Under the pieces are notes generated by a model. It saw only the letters and a list, made by a program, of their open reading frames with translations. It was not told the DNA's origin and ran no database searches. Positions 8,670 through 17,541 of a DNA stretch of 64,000 nucleotides are shown here, piece by piece. Source of the DNA: Shewanella sp. 10N.286.48.A6. GTDB taxonomy: Bacteria > Pseudomonadota > Gammaproteobacteria > Enterobacterales > Shewanellaceae. The stretch's first letter is position 1. Every line of letters starts with the position of its first letter. A program made the position numbers and the translations under genes. The stretch is taken from assembly GCF_002873135.1 (NCBI RefSeq), contig NZ_MCVI01000023.1:1-64000 (forward strand). Reading direction: 5' to 3'.

Positions 8670-9737
8670 TTAAGAGTGAGTTTTTAGCGTTCTGAACATA
8701 GTGATTAATCTATCGGTATCGGCTGGTGAGCTAAAACTAAAACGAATACGCGAAGCAAGTCTGTTGTCTTTGTAGGCTCTTGCGACAATGCCCGCTTGTT
8801 TTAGTGCGACGGCGACCCGTTCTACATCCTCAAATTCCGCTAAGATGAAATTGCCATTGGCAGGTAATACCTTGGCGCCAAACTCAGTTAAGGTTGCGGA
8901 TAATCTATTACCTTGCACTTTTAGTGCTTCAACCTGTTGTTGCATCAGCGAGATACCATTTGCGGATAAGGCTTTTTCTGCCACTTGTTGAACAGGTAAA
9001 GGCACTGGATAGGGCGCGATGACTCGCATGATTAAATCAATGATGTCGGTATTTGCCATTAAGAACCCACAACGTGCGCCAGCCAGTGCAAAGGCTTTTG
9101 ATAATGTTCTTAACACCACTAAATTAGGGTACTTAGGGAGCAGGTCTGCAACAGAATATTGGGCCGAGAACTCAATATAGGCTTCATCAATAACGACAAT
9201 AGCATTAGGCATAGCAGCAATAGCGGCTTCAATAGTGTCTTTATCCATGATGGTGCCAGTGGGGTTATTCGGATTACAAATAAACACCAGCTTGGCATTC
9301 TCGACTTGCTGGGCAAAAGCATCAGGTAACTGATAATCTTTAGTCAGCGATAAACTGGTGATGCCAATATTGAATGTTTTAGCACTGATGGCATACATGC
9401 CATAAGTGGGGCCAAAGCACGCAATACTATCAACCGCAGGAACACAAAATGCTCTTATTAATAATTCGATAGCTTCATCAGCCCCGCGGCAAGTGACAAT
9501 TTTATCTGCGCTCACTTTTGAGTATTCAGCATAAGCATTAATCAAACTTGCTGGCTGGCATTCAGGGTAACGGTTGAGCTTATCAAGTTCATTATTGTTA
9601 AATGGCGACTCGTTAGCGTTTATCCATACATCACCTTGACCACCAATACGCCTTGCACTTTCGTAAGGCGTTAACTCAAGCAGTTCTGGTCGTGCAAGTC
9701 TGGCTGCTATTGGCGTATTCATCGAATCAGTCATCAT
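8670..9737 (-). CDS. hisC: Histidinol-phosphate aminotransferase
   Basis: HisC is a PLP-dependent fold-type I aminotransferase that converts imidazole acetol phosphate to histidinol phosphate. Characteristic segments are LTPYESARR near the N-terminus, CNPNNPTG, the VIDEAYIEF strand and TLSKAFALAGAR, whose Lys binds PLP. It has 355 residues, the usual length. Two adjacent ATG codons open the frame and either could be used. It follows hisD by 23 bases. Confidence 0.96.
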   Translation of the reverse strand: MMTDSMNTPIAARLARPELLELTPYESARRIGGQGDVWINANESPFNNNELDKLNRYPECQPASLINAYAEYSKVSADKIVTCRGADEAIELLIRAFCVPAVDSIACFGPTYGMYAISAKTFNIGITSLSLTKDYQLPDAFAQQVENAKLVFICNPNNPTGTIMDKDTIEAAIAAMPNAIVVIDEAYIEFSAQYSVADLLPKYPNLVVLRTLSKAFALAGARCGFLMANTDIIDLIMRVIAPYPVPLPVQQVAEKALSANGISLMQQQVEALKVQGNRLSATLTEFGAKVLPANGNFILAEFEDVERVAVALKQAGIVARAYKDNRLASRIRFSFSSPADTDRLITMFRTLKTHS

Positions 9738-9760
9738 CCTAATCTCACTTCACTTTTATT

Positions 9761-11068
9761 TCACAGGCTGTTTAAACGTATGGCAACGGCTTGCTTATGG
9801 GCATCGAGTAATTCATTTTCAGCCAATACCATCACTGTCTCACCCAAGCTTTGTAATCCTTGGGCGCTCAGTTCTTGTACGGTAAAGCGGCGGCTAAAAT
9901 CTGCAAGGGATAAGCTTGATACAGAGCGGCTATAACCGTATGTCGGCAGTACATGGTTAGTGCCGCTAGCATAATCACCAACAGATTCAGGGGTATAAGC
10001 ACCCAGAAACACGCTACCTGCGCCGCGAACTTGTTTTAGAACTGCACGTGGGTTGTTGGTTTGAATGATTAAATGCTCCGGCCCATATAAATTAGACACT
10101 AAAGCCGCTTGCTCAATATCATTCACAATAATACTGCGACTACAGCTCAGTGCTTGAGCTGCTATATCACTGCGCGATAAGGTCTTTAATTGAGACTCAA
10201 GCGCCATATTAACTTTTTCAGCTAACGCCATAGACTCAGTAACTAACATAACTTGTGAATCAGGGCCGTGTTCAGCTTGTGATAATAAATCTGCCGCAAC
10301 AAACGCAGGCTCAGCGTCTTTGTCGGCAATCACTAATACCTCTGATGGACCTGCTGGCATATCAATAGATACACTGCAGCGACCATCTTGGGATACTAAA
10401 CGTTTTGCTTCAGTCACAAAGCGATTACCAGGGCCGAAGATTTTGTCTACTTGAGGAATACTTTCAGTGCCAAAGGCGAGGGCGGCAATTGCTTGTGCGC
10501 CGCCAACTTGATAAATCTCAGTGATGCCGCATACTTTTGCTGCGTAAACAATGGCATCATTAATTGGTGGCGGGCTAACTAAAACCCGTTGTTGGCATCC
10601 AGCAATTTTTGCCGGCAGCGCTAGCATCATTACAGTGGAAATCAACGGCGCACTGCCGCCTGGAATATACAAACCCACATTTTCAATCGCTTCAGAGCGA
10701 AGCTCGCAGCGGATCCCTGGCTGAGTTTCAACATCAATAGGGCTAAAGGTTTGTGCCTGATGAAAGCGTTCAATATTTTCTGAGGCCACGGCAATGGCTT
10801 GCTTCACCTCATCAGATACGCGGGCGCAGGCGGCATTAACTTGCTGCTCAGTTAACCCTAAGGTGTCGACTTCAACGCCATCAAACTTTTGATTAAAGAG
10901 CGTTAACGCTTGATCGCCGTCTTTAACCACAGCATTAATTATGTCGCGCACGGTTTGCTCAACACTATAATCACCAATTAATGGCGAGCGAGCTAAGGCT
11001 TGTTGCTGCGCCTTAGCATCAAGCTTGGTCCATTGAAGAATTTGCATTTGCTGCTTCACATTTGCCAT
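9761..11068 (-). CDS. hisD: Histidinol dehydrogenase
   Basis: HisD oxidises histidinol to histidine in two NAD-dependent steps, the end of the pathway. The 435-residue protein shows the family signature around VDMPAGPSEVLV-like IDMPAGPSEVLVIAD, the zinc-binding QAEHGPDSQ and the catalytic GPEHL segment. The central region YIPGGSAPLISTVMMLALPA is typical. It starts five bases after the hisG stop. Confidence 0.97.
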   Translation of the reverse strand: MANVKQQMQILQWTKLDAKAQQQALARSPLIGDYSVEQTVRDIINAVVKDGDQALTLFNQKFDGVEVDTLGLTEQQVNAACARVSDEVKQAIAVASENIERFHQAQTFSPIDVETQPGIRCELRSEAIENVGLYIPGGSAPLISTVMMLALPAKIAGCQQRVLVSPPPINDAIVYAAKVCGITEIYQVGGAQAIAALAFGTESIPQVDKIFGPGNRFVTEAKRLVSQDGRCSVSIDMPAGPSEVLVIADKDAEPAFVAADLLSQAEHGPDSQVMLVTESMALAEKVNMALESQLKTLSRSDIAAQALSCSRSIIVNDIEQAALVSNLYGPEHLIIQTNNPRAVLKQVRGAGSVFLGAYTPESVGDYASGTNHVLPTYGYSRSVSSLSLADFSRRFTVQELSAQGLQSLGETVMVLAENELLDAHKQAVAIRLNSL

Positions 11069-11073
11069 AAAGG

Positions 11074-11973
11074 CTACCCCGCCATTTTTTCAATTGGCAT
11101 AACTAGAATTGAACTTGCCCCTAAGGCGGTTAATTCTTCCATCGTGTCCCAGAATAAATCTTCAGTGCTGACAGCGTGAACAGCAACTCGATTGCTATCA
11201 TCGTTTAATGGCAGCACAGTTGGGTTTTCAGCGCCCGGTAATAAAGCCACAATTTGATCTAATGTTTCAGTTGGCGCGTGTAGCAGGATATATTTACTTT
11301 CGCGAGCGCGAACCACACCATTCATGCGTGATAATATTTTATCGATAAGTGCTTGTTTAGCAGGCACTTGCTCTTGTGCTGATTGGATAATACAAGCCAT
11401 TGAACGGTAGATAACGTCAGTTTCGTATAAGCCGTTGGCTTCAAGGGTGGCACCAGTTGAAACCAAGTCACAGATCCCGTCAGAAAGGCCTGCACGTGGT
11501 GCGACTTCAACTGAACCTTTAAGCATACAGTCACTGTAATTAATGCCTTTTTCTTGCATATAACGACGTAGCAGGTTGGGATAAGAAGTGGCAATACGTA
11601 AACCTTCTAAAGAAGTGGCATCTTGGTAGCTAAATTCATTAGGCACCGCCAGTGATAAACGACAAGCACCAAAATCAAGTTCGCGTAATTTAACGCAATC
11701 TGATGGTTTACCCAGTGATTGACGCTCTATTTGTTCTTCTTCTAGAACATTCTCGCCAATAATCCCTAAATCAACCACACCATCCATAACTAGACCCGGA
11801 ATATCATCATCACGTACCCGCAATAAATCGATTGGCATGTTGTCAGCGTGCACAATCAAGCGCTGCTCATTAACATTGAATTTAACGCCACAGCTTTTTA
11901 ATAGCTTTTGAGACTCTTTTGAAAGTCGGCCAGATTTTTGGATTGCGATACGTAGTCTGTTATTTTCGCTCAT
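11074..11973 (-). CDS. hisG: ATP phosphoribosyltransferase
   Basis: HisG commits PRPP and ATP to histidine synthesis and is the enzyme inhibited by histidine. At 299 residues it is the long form, with its own C-terminal regulatory domain, so no HisZ partner is needed. The catalytic half opens with [11 protein letters not shown] and contains the PRPP-binding segment [15 protein letters not shown]. The C-terminal domain holds the histidine-sensing region. It is the first structural gene of the operon, downstream of the leader peptide and attenuator. Confidence 0.97.
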   Translation of the reverse strand: MSENNRLRIAIQKSGRLSKESQKLLKSCGVKFNVNEQRLIVHADNMPIDLLRVRDDDIPGLVMDGVVDLGIIGENVLEEEQIERQSLGKPSDCVKLRELDFGACRLSLAVPNEFSYQDATSLEGLRIATSYPNLLRRYMQEKGINYSDCMLKGSVEVAPRAGLSDGICDLVSTGATLEANGLYETDVIYRSMACIIQSAQEQVPAKQALIDKILSRMNGVVRARESKYILLHAPTETLDQIVALLPGAENPTVLPLNDDSNRVAVHAVSTEDLFWDTMEELTALGASSILVMPIEKMAG

Positions 11974-12027
11974 AATGAAGCCTCTAATAAAATTGATATA
12001 AAAAACAAATATTTAAAACCTAAAACT

Positions 12028-12058
12028 AAAAAACCCCTGAAATTTCTTTCAGGGGTTT
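12028..12058 (-). terminator. Attenuator terminator of the his operon
   Basis: On the minus strand AAACCCCTGAAA GAAA TTTCAGGGGTTT is a perfect 12-bp stem followed by TTTAGTTTTA. It lies about 55 bases before hisG and 57 bases after the leader peptide stop, where a his attenuator terminator belongs. Confidence 0.9.
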
Positions 12059-12114
12059 GGGTATTTTGTCCACCGCCTGAAGGAAATAGTCCTTCGGCAG
12101 TTAGCATCCGAAGG
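12059..12114 (-). promoter_or_regulatory. Alternative-pairing segments of the his attenuator
   Basis: Between the leader stop codon and the terminator, the minus strand carries GCCTTCGG, then CTGCCGAAGGAC, then TCCTTCAGGCGG. The middle segment can pair either with the first (pause hairpin) or with the third (antiterminator). This is the standard logic in which a ribosome stalled on His codons frees the middle segment and lets transcription enter hisG. Confidence 0.75.
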
Positions 12115-12162
12115 CTACCGCATATGGTGATGATGATGATTTGTATTGATTCGGATGAACAT
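12115..12162 (-). CDS. hisL: his operon leader peptide
   Basis: A 15-codon frame encodes MFIRINTNHHHHHMR and a TAG stop. Its five consecutive His codons (CAT CAT CAT CAC CAT) make ribosome movement depend on charged tRNA-His. It lies on the same strand as hisG, followed by competing hairpins and a terminator, so it controls the operon by transcription attenuation. A weak purine-rich site (AAAGAGA) precedes the ATG by about nine bases. Its peptide product need have no function of its own. Confidence 0.92.
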   Translation of the reverse strand: MFIRINTNHHHHHMR

Positions 12163-12558
12163 AATAAATTCTCTTTAAATTAACGTATGTAATTTTTTTA
12201 CAACCTATTTTGCGACAGACTGTAATTTGTGTACAAACACGTTAACCGCTTTTAAGTTTGTTTGCAATACAGAATAAACACATATTTTGTATTTTTTTGA
12301 AATAAAAAATATATCTTATATCAGGCTGATGATTACATGGTTTTTAGGCGTTTATTTGTCCAGTTTGTATATACAAGTTAATGATAAACATTAGTTTATG
12401 TAAAGTTAAGGGTTTTATCGATATTTAAAAAGGGCTGTAAAATAGTGAGCCTAGATTACTGTTCGAATAGCAACTTTAAATTGATAAATTGATAGGCAAA
12501 GATTGTTACCCAAGCGATTAAAATAGATAATAAGCCACATATAAGTTGCTTACTATCA
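12163..12558. other. Divergent promoter region, his operon and yoaA
   Basis: This AT-rich interval of nearly 400 bases must contain the his promoter (minus strand) and the yoaA promoter (plus strand). I see no gene. Possible promoter elements for hisL, such as TTGTAA with TAATTT spaced 15 bases, are too weak to call. Confidence 0.5.
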
Positions 12559-14502
12559 ATGCTGAAAGAGTCAAATGTGACTACTCGATTACAAAAAGAA
12601 GTACAACTGGCTTTTTCGCCAACTGGCGCATTAGCGAGAGGGATCCATTCCTATCGCCCAAGACAAAGCCAATACGATATGGCGCTGGCGGTGAGCGATG
12701 CTATAGATCAAAAGCATAATGTGATCCTTGAGGCTGGTACTGGGGTGGGTAAAACATACGCCTATCTGATCCCGGCGTTATTAAGTGGCAAACAAATTAT
12801 CATCAGCACTGGCAGTAAAAACCTTCAAGAGCAGTTATTTTTTAAAGACTTACCTTTATTACTGAAGATGTTTTCAGTAGCGCCCAAAACCGCCTTATTA
12901 AAAGGCCGTAGTAATTACTTATGCCAATTAAAATTGGACAAAAACTTACAACATATTAGCCAGATGCCACCGAAAGTGGTTGATGAACTCATTAAAATTA
13001 ATCAATGGGCCAGTGTGACCAAAGATGGTGATATTGGTAACTTGACCGCTGTGGCTGAAAACTCAGCCACCATTGCCACAGTAACCAGCACCAAAGAAAC
13101 TTGTACCGGTAAACGTTGCAGTTTTTATGATGATTGTTTCAATCGTAAAGCCAAAATAAAAGCACAAGATGCCAAAGTTGTGGTGGTGAATCATCACTTG
13201 TTTTTTGCCGATCGTTTATTAAAAGACACTGGCTTTGCCGAGTTATTGCCCGATGCTGATGTGGTCGTTTTTGATGAGGCACATTTGGTGCCTGATGTTT
13301 GTATTAATTATTTCGGCCAACAAATTCCAACCAGAGAGCTAGACAGATTACTTCATCGTATCATTGAGGTCTATCGCAACGAGCTGCGCGATACCATTCA
13401 GCTTGAGCAATTAAGTCAACGTTGTTTAATCAAATTGGCTTCGTGGCAAAATGATTTGATTGATGCTGATGTTTCTGACTGGCGACAGGTTATTTCCAAT
13501 AAATCACTTGCGAGTTCATCTTGGGAATTGTTGAAAGAATTCAATTTATTAACACAGGTTATTACCGAACACGTCGGACGAAGTGAATCTTTAGATGACA
13601 TTGTAGTGAAGTTATCGACACTGGTGGCTAATCTTTATAGTTACTTTGAATGCAATGACAGTAATGCAGCTTATAGTGTTGAGCCCAGCGGGCAGCATAC
13701 TATGCTACGGATCTCGCCGATTAATATTGCTAAACAATGTCAGCAATTATTTGATAAGCAAACCCAGTGGATCTTTACCTCGGCGACCTTGCAGGTTAAT
13801 CGCCAGTTAACGCATTTTGCCGATGAAATGGGTTTATCGAAAGCCAAGCAAATGATTTTAGATAGCCCATTTGATTACCCCAATCAAGCCATGTTTTGCG
13901 TGCCGCGCCATTTAGCGAAATCAGGCCAGTCTGCAGCTAATGTTAATCAGCTGGTGGATGTTTGTATTCAAGCCATTAATGCGGCCCAAGGGCGAACGTT
14001 TATTTTATTTACCAGTCACCAGATGTTGCAGCAAGTGGCTATCGCATTACAAAGGCGAGTGCAATACCCCTTGTTAGTGCAAGGCTCGGCCAGTAAACAA
14101 AGTCTGTTAAACAAGTTCAGGCAACTCGGTAATGGGGTATTACTTGGCACCAGCAGTTTTTGGGAAGGTGTCGATGTAAGAGGGCGGCTACTTAGCTGTG
14201 TGATTATTGATAAGCTGCCGTTTGTTTCACCTGATGATACCTTGTACCGCGCCCGTGCAGCTAATGCTGAACGCAGTAATAAAGATCCCTTTGCCAGTAT
14301 ATCTTTGCCCCAAGCGGTGATCAGTTTAAAGCAGGGCGTAGGACGGTTAATTCGAGATGAGAAAGATCGCGGGGTGTTAATATTGTGCGACAATCGCATC
14401 GTAAACAAAGCTTATGGTGAAGCTTTTATTAACTCGTTACCGCCAATGCATCGCACCCGAGATTTAGATAAAGCGTTAAGCTTTTTAAAAAGCATCCCAT
14501 AA
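12559..14502 (+). CDS. yoaA: DinG-family ATP-dependent DNA helicase YoaA
   Basis: YoaA is an XPD/DinG-type superfamily 2 helicase linked to repair at stalled replication forks; in E. coli it works with the clamp-loader subunit chi. The 647 residues include Walker A EAGTGVGKT, four cysteines of the iron-sulfur cluster (one in NYLCQLK, three in ETCTGKRCSFYDDCF), the DEAH box in VVFDEAHLVPD, and the C-terminal motifs SSFWEGVDVRG and QGVGRLIR. Its similarity along the whole length is to YoaA rather than DinG, and its neighbour tsaB is also next to yoaA in E. coli. The ATG at 12559 has a poor ribosome-binding site; GTG at 12577, preceded by GAAAGAG, is an alternative start. Confidence 0.93.
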   Translation: MLKESNVTTRLQKEVQLAFSPTGALARGIHSYRPRQSQYDMALAVSDAIDQKHNVILEAGTGVGKTYAYLIPALLSGKQIIISTGSKNLQEQLFFKDLPLLLKMFSVAPKTALLKGRSNYLCQLKLDKNLQHISQMPPKVVDELIKINQWASVTKDGDIGNLTAVAENSATIATVTSTKETCTGKRCSFYDDCFNRKAKIKAQDAKVVVVNHHLFFADRLLKDTGFAELLPDADVVVFDEAHLVPDVCINYFGQQIPTRELDRLLHRIIEVYRNELRDTIQLEQLSQRCLIKLASWQNDLIDADVSDWRQVISNKSLASSSWELLKEFNLLTQVITEHVGRSESLDDIVVKLSTLVANLYSYFECNDSNAAYSVEPSGQHTMLRISPINIAKQCQQLFDKQTQWIFTSATLQVNRQLTHFADEMGLSKAKQMILDSPFDYPNQAMFCVPRHLAKSGQSAANVNQLVDVCIQAINAAQGRTFILFTSHQMLQQVAIALQRRVQYPLLVQGSASKQSLLNKFRQLGNGVLLGTSSFWEGVDVRGRLLSCVIIDKLPFVSPDDTLYRARAANAERSNKDPFASISLPQAVISLKQGVGRLIRDEKDRGVLILCDNRIVNKAYGEAFINSLPPMHRTRDLDKALSFLKSIP

Positions 14503-14565
14503 GTTATTATACTGCAGTTGATGATTTAGCTGACTCAGTGCCGATACAATGCCTTGCAGGCTTTA

Positions 14566-14585
14566 GGTTATTTAGCTAAATCACC
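14566..14585. promoter_or_regulatory. Near-palindrome before tsaB
   Basis: GGTTATTTAGCTAAATCACC has a perfect 12-bp core ATTTAGCTAAAT (14570-14581). It lies between yoaA and tsaB, 65 bases before the tsaB start, and could be a protein-binding site. No known motif was recognised. Confidence 0.3.
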
Positions 14586-14649
14586 ATACTCAGCATTAGT
14601 TAGCCCAGCATTTTTTCCATAGTTAATGGTAAGGTAAACACGTTTTTAC

Positions 14650-15357
14650 ATGACTCAACTTCATACAGATTTAACGATTCTCGCATTAGATACTTGCACT
14701 GAATCTTGTTCAGCGGCTTTGTTACATGACAACAAACAGTATAATCGCGTGTTTGATGCACCAAGAGAGCATAGCCAACGTATATTACCTATGGTTGATG
14801 AGGTGCTAACCGAAGCCGGCATTAAAATTTCAAATGTAAATTTAATAGCCTATGGTCGTGGACCTGGCAGCTTTACCGGTATTCGTATTTGTACCAGTAT
14901 GACTCAAGGCCTCGCGCTTGGTCATGATATTCCCGTGATTGGAGTATCAACCTTGGCTGCAATGGCGCAAATGGCCATCGAAACCGAACAAGCTGAACAG
15001 ATATTTTGTGCCATTGATGCCCGTATGAGTGAAATTTATTGGGGACAATTTATTAATGTCGACGGCATTGCAACGCTAGTGGGGGCTGAGCATGTTTCTA
15101 GCCCTGATTCAGTTGACGTTATTTTAGATAAGCAAAAGCCAATGCATATTTGTGGCACTGGTTTTGTAGCCTATCCAGATTTATTAAATGATGTAGCGAA
15201 AAAACAGGCGACCCAGATAACATTACCCGACGCATCAGCTATGATTAAGTTAGCTATAAAAGCTCATGAGCAAGGACTTGCGACCTCAGTGGATGAACTT
15301 GCACCTGTGTATTTACGTGACAAAGTCACCTGGAAAAAATTACCTGGTCGTGAATAA
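14650..15357 (+). CDS. tsaB: tRNA threonylcarbamoyladenosine synthesis protein TsaB
   Basis: TsaB partners with TsaD and TsaE to place the threonylcarbamoyl group on A37 of tRNAs that read ANN codons. It is an inactive ASKHA-fold paralogue of TsaD. The 235 residues begin with ILALDTCTESCSAALL and contain the diagnostic GRGPGSFTGIRI near residues 70-81. The length matches E. coli TsaB (231). AAGGTAA precedes the ATG at a somewhat long distance. The gene is essential in most gammaproteobacteria. Confidence 0.95.
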   Translation: MTQLHTDLTILALDTCTESCSAALLHDNKQYNRVFDAPREHSQRILPMVDEVLTEAGIKISNVNLIAYGRGPGSFTGIRICTSMTQGLALGHDIPVIGVSTLAAMAQMAIETEQAEQIFCAIDARMSEIYWGQFINVDGIATLVGAEHVSSPDSVDVILDKQKPMHICGTGFVAYPDLLNDVAKKQATQITLPDASAMIKLAIKAHEQGLATSVDELAPVYLRDKVTWKKLPGRE

Positions 15358-15373
15358 ATAACACCATGAGTTT

Positions 15374-15413
15374 ACAGCAGTGATAGGGAGCTATTGTCAG
15401 CTATCACTGATGT
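15374..15413 (+). terminator. Hairpin after tsaB
   Basis: CAGTGATAG (15378-15386) and CTATCACTG (15401-15409) form a 9-bp stem, extended by partial pairing outside. There is no T-tract, so this may be a factor-dependent terminator, an mRNA-stabilising structure or simply an inverted repeat. Confidence 0.4.
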
Positions 15414-15484
15414 AACAGATAAGGCCGATTGGGTTGCCATTGTCAAATGCGCCATAATGGCTTTTTATAATAGGAGTGATAACA

Positions 15485-15883
15485 ATGAATGCTTTTTTAC
15501 ATACTTCAGTTCAGCCTTTATCCTCCTATAATCCCAGCAATATTAATGGGCATAAAAACGTTTCAGCTATCTCAACTAACGCTGTTGTTAAGCTTTCTGC
15601 ATTACAAAATCAAACTCAACTAACTAATCAAACAGATACGCTTGATGCCGTTAAAGATGACAGCAAACAGTTACCGGCGCTAACTAGCGCAGAATTTGAT
15701 TCCAAGCTTGATGCTAAATTGCAATACGACAATGACATGGCGTCAGCGACAAGAGATAAGCCATTCAAAGACCATTGTCAGACATTGGCCAGTGCTGGTG
15801 CGATACAAGAATATTTAATAAACCAACATTCTGCGCAACGAGAACATATTCAACAAATGGTAGGAATAGATTTATATGCATGA
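15485..15883 (+). CDS. Small unknown protein overlapping the M50 protease gene
   Basis: I do not recognise this 132-residue protein. I start it at ATG 15485 because TAGGAG (15471-15476) is well spaced; the frame also has a GTG three codons earlier, inside that site. There is no signal peptide or membrane span. The first 70 residues are rich in Ser, Asn, Thr and Gln and look disordered, and the last 60 (from DSKLDAKLQY) look helical. The stop overlaps the start of the following protease gene by eight bases, so the two are probably translated together and may be functionally linked. Confidence 0.7.
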   Translation: MNAFLHTSVQPLSSYNPSNINGHKNVSAISTNAVVKLSALQNQTQLTNQTDTLDAVKDDSKQLPALTSAEFDSKLDAKLQYDNDMASATRDKPFKDHCQTLASAGAIQEYLINQHSAQREHIQQMVGIDLYA

Positions 15884-16562
15884 TGCGCGACCTAACAAGT
15901 TATCCGCTATCCCTTCAAAAGGTCGCTTTTTTCTCGAACTATTATTTGCCTTTTTAATTACCAAACTGCCTTTCATTAGTATTCCATTCAAATGGTTTGA
16001 AAGTTATTTCCATGAAATATCTCATGGCATAGCAGCCATCTTATCTGGCGGCATAGTCACTAAAATCCAGTTGTTTCCCAATGGTGCAGGCCTTTGTTTT
16101 ACTCAAGGCGGTTTTGCGCCATTGATTACTTTTTCTGGCTACCCCGGTGCTGCCTTGTGGGGCTATATGATTTTCTTGCTAGCCACTTGGCGTGCAGGGA
16201 TCCGCTTTACCTTAGGCATTTTAGGAATAACCGTTATTGGTTCATTAATCCTGTGGGCACGGGATCTACTCACCATCGGCATATTAATTTCACTTGCGGT
16301 GGTATTCTTATTACCTCTTAAATTTGATCATAATGCTTTACTTAATAGCCTATTAAGGGTCATGGGATTGATGATTGTCTTAAATGCCATGGCGAGCCCT
16401 ACGGTACTATTTCGAGTCGTAGGCCAAGGGGATGCAGCTAAACTGTCGCAACTGACTTGGATTCCTGCATGGTTTTGGGTGATTATGTGGCTGATATTCA
16501 GTTGTTTTATGTTATGGATGTGTTGGAAAAGAGTTGACGACAAAAAGCTGCCAATCGGCTAA
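15876..16562 (+). CDS. M50-type (site-2-protease-like) membrane metallopeptidase
   Basis: This 228-residue polytopic inner-membrane protein resembles the short M50B-like peptidase family. The zinc motif HEISH lies at residues about 51-55, inside the hydrophobic region, preceded by WFESYF. Roughly six to seven hydrophobic segments follow, with a Gly-rich FSGYPGAALWGY segment typical of the family. Such proteins cleave other membrane proteins within the bilayer, but some members have unknown substrates. I do not see the classic NxxPxxxxDG second motif clearly. The start overlaps the stop of the preceding small gene. It is not RseP, which is much longer and has PDZ domains. Confidence 0.78.
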   Translation: MHDARPNKLSAIPSKGRFFLELLFAFLITKLPFISIPFKWFESYFHEISHGIAAILSGGIVTKIQLFPNGAGLCFTQGGFAPLITFSGYPGAALWGYMIFLLATWRAGIRFTLGILGITVIGSLILWARDLLTIGILISLAVVFLLPLKFDHNALLNSLLRVMGLMIVLNAMASPTVLFRVVGQGDAAKLSQLTWIPAWFWVIMWLIFSCFMLWMCWKRVDDKKLPIG

Positions 16563-16634
16563 AGTGATCGACTTAGCAACCTTTGCCGTACCAGTTGCTG
16601 ATATTTTCGAGACAATTTCTTCAGGGAGAAGACA

Positions 16635-17504
16635 ATGAAACGTACGTTATTATTATCTACCGCTATTGGGCTTAGCGTTTTAGGCTTGTCTGCTGTCACT
16701 AACACAGCAATAGCTCATAACCATGGCATGGCTGAAAATACACAGGCTGTTAAGGTTAACCCGCAACTGGCTGCAGCCGTCGCCAGTGATTTCAGAACCG
16801 AGAAAAGTAGCGCACGGGATAAATACCGTAACCCATCAGAAACTTTAACATTTTTAGGTATTCAACCTGATGATACCGTGATTGAATTATGGCCTGGCGG
16901 TGGCTGGTATGCGCAAATTTTAGCGCCATACCTAGCTGATAAAGGCCATTATATTGGTGCGATTTTTGAGACCAACCCAAAAGAAGACACTAAAAGAACC
17001 CAGTATTACGCTAAAGCCGGTAAAAAGTTTGAAGCTTGGCTTGCTGAAAACAAAGCGGTATTAGGCAATGCTTCAACAGTTACATTCCAGCCGCCAGCAT
17101 CATTAGCTTTAGGGGATGATAACAGTGTTGATTATGTACTGACTTTCAGAAACCTACATAATTGGGCTGGGCAAGCGCAATTAGAAAATGCCTTCACTGC
17201 ATCTTATAAAGTGTTAAAAGAGGGTGGTGTGTTTGGTGTAGTAGAACACAGATCAAACCCTGGAATGTCATTTGAAAGCGGTTATATGGATCAAGCTGAA
17301 ATGATTACTCTAGCTGAAAAAGTGGGCTTCACTTTAGCGGCAACCTCTGAAATTAATGCTAACCCTAAAGACACCAAAGATTATGAGAAAGGGGTTTGGA
17401 CTTTACCACCGCGTTTAGCATTAAAAGAGCAAGATAAAGACAAGTATCTTGCTATTGGTGAAAGCGATCGCATGACGCTAAAATTCATCAAAAAAGCTAA
17501 GTAA
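16635..17504 (+). CDS. Exported class I SAM-dependent methyltransferase-like protein
   Basis: The 289-residue protein has an N-terminal signal peptide (residues 1-27, ending TNTAIA) and then a Rossmann-type methyltransferase fold. The SAM-binding motif I is VIELWPGGGWYAQIL near residues 79-93, followed by a conserved FRNLHNW segment and the late motif GGVFGVVEHRS. It matches the predicted methyltransferase group COG4798, whose members often carry signal peptides. The substrate is unknown, and how SAM would be available outside the cytoplasm is not explained. AGGGAG seven bases before the ATG fixes the start. Confidence 0.8.
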   Translation: MKRTLLLSTAIGLSVLGLSAVTNTAIAHNHGMAENTQAVKVNPQLAAAVASDFRTEKSSARDKYRNPSETLTFLGIQPDDTVIELWPGGGWYAQILAPYLADKGHYIGAIFETNPKEDTKRTQYYAKAGKKFEAWLAENKAVLGNASTVTFQPPASLALGDDNSVDYVLTFRNLHNWAGQAQLENAFTASYKVLKEGGVFGVVEHRSNPGMSFESGYMDQAEMITLAEKVGFTLAATSEINANPKDTKDYEKGVWTLPPRLALKEQDKDKYLAIGESDRMTLKFIKKAK

Positions 17505-17541
17505 TCTTAAGTTAGACATTCAGATAAAAAGAGTCAATTAC

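Noticed and set aside
14016..14408. A 130-codon frame on the minus strand
   Set aside because: Antisense to the conserved C-terminal helicase motifs of yoaA.
15876..16562. The M50 protein as RseP (sigma-E pathway protease)
   Set aside because: It is half the length of RseP, lacks PDZ domains, and is not near the usual rseP neighbours (dxr, bamA).
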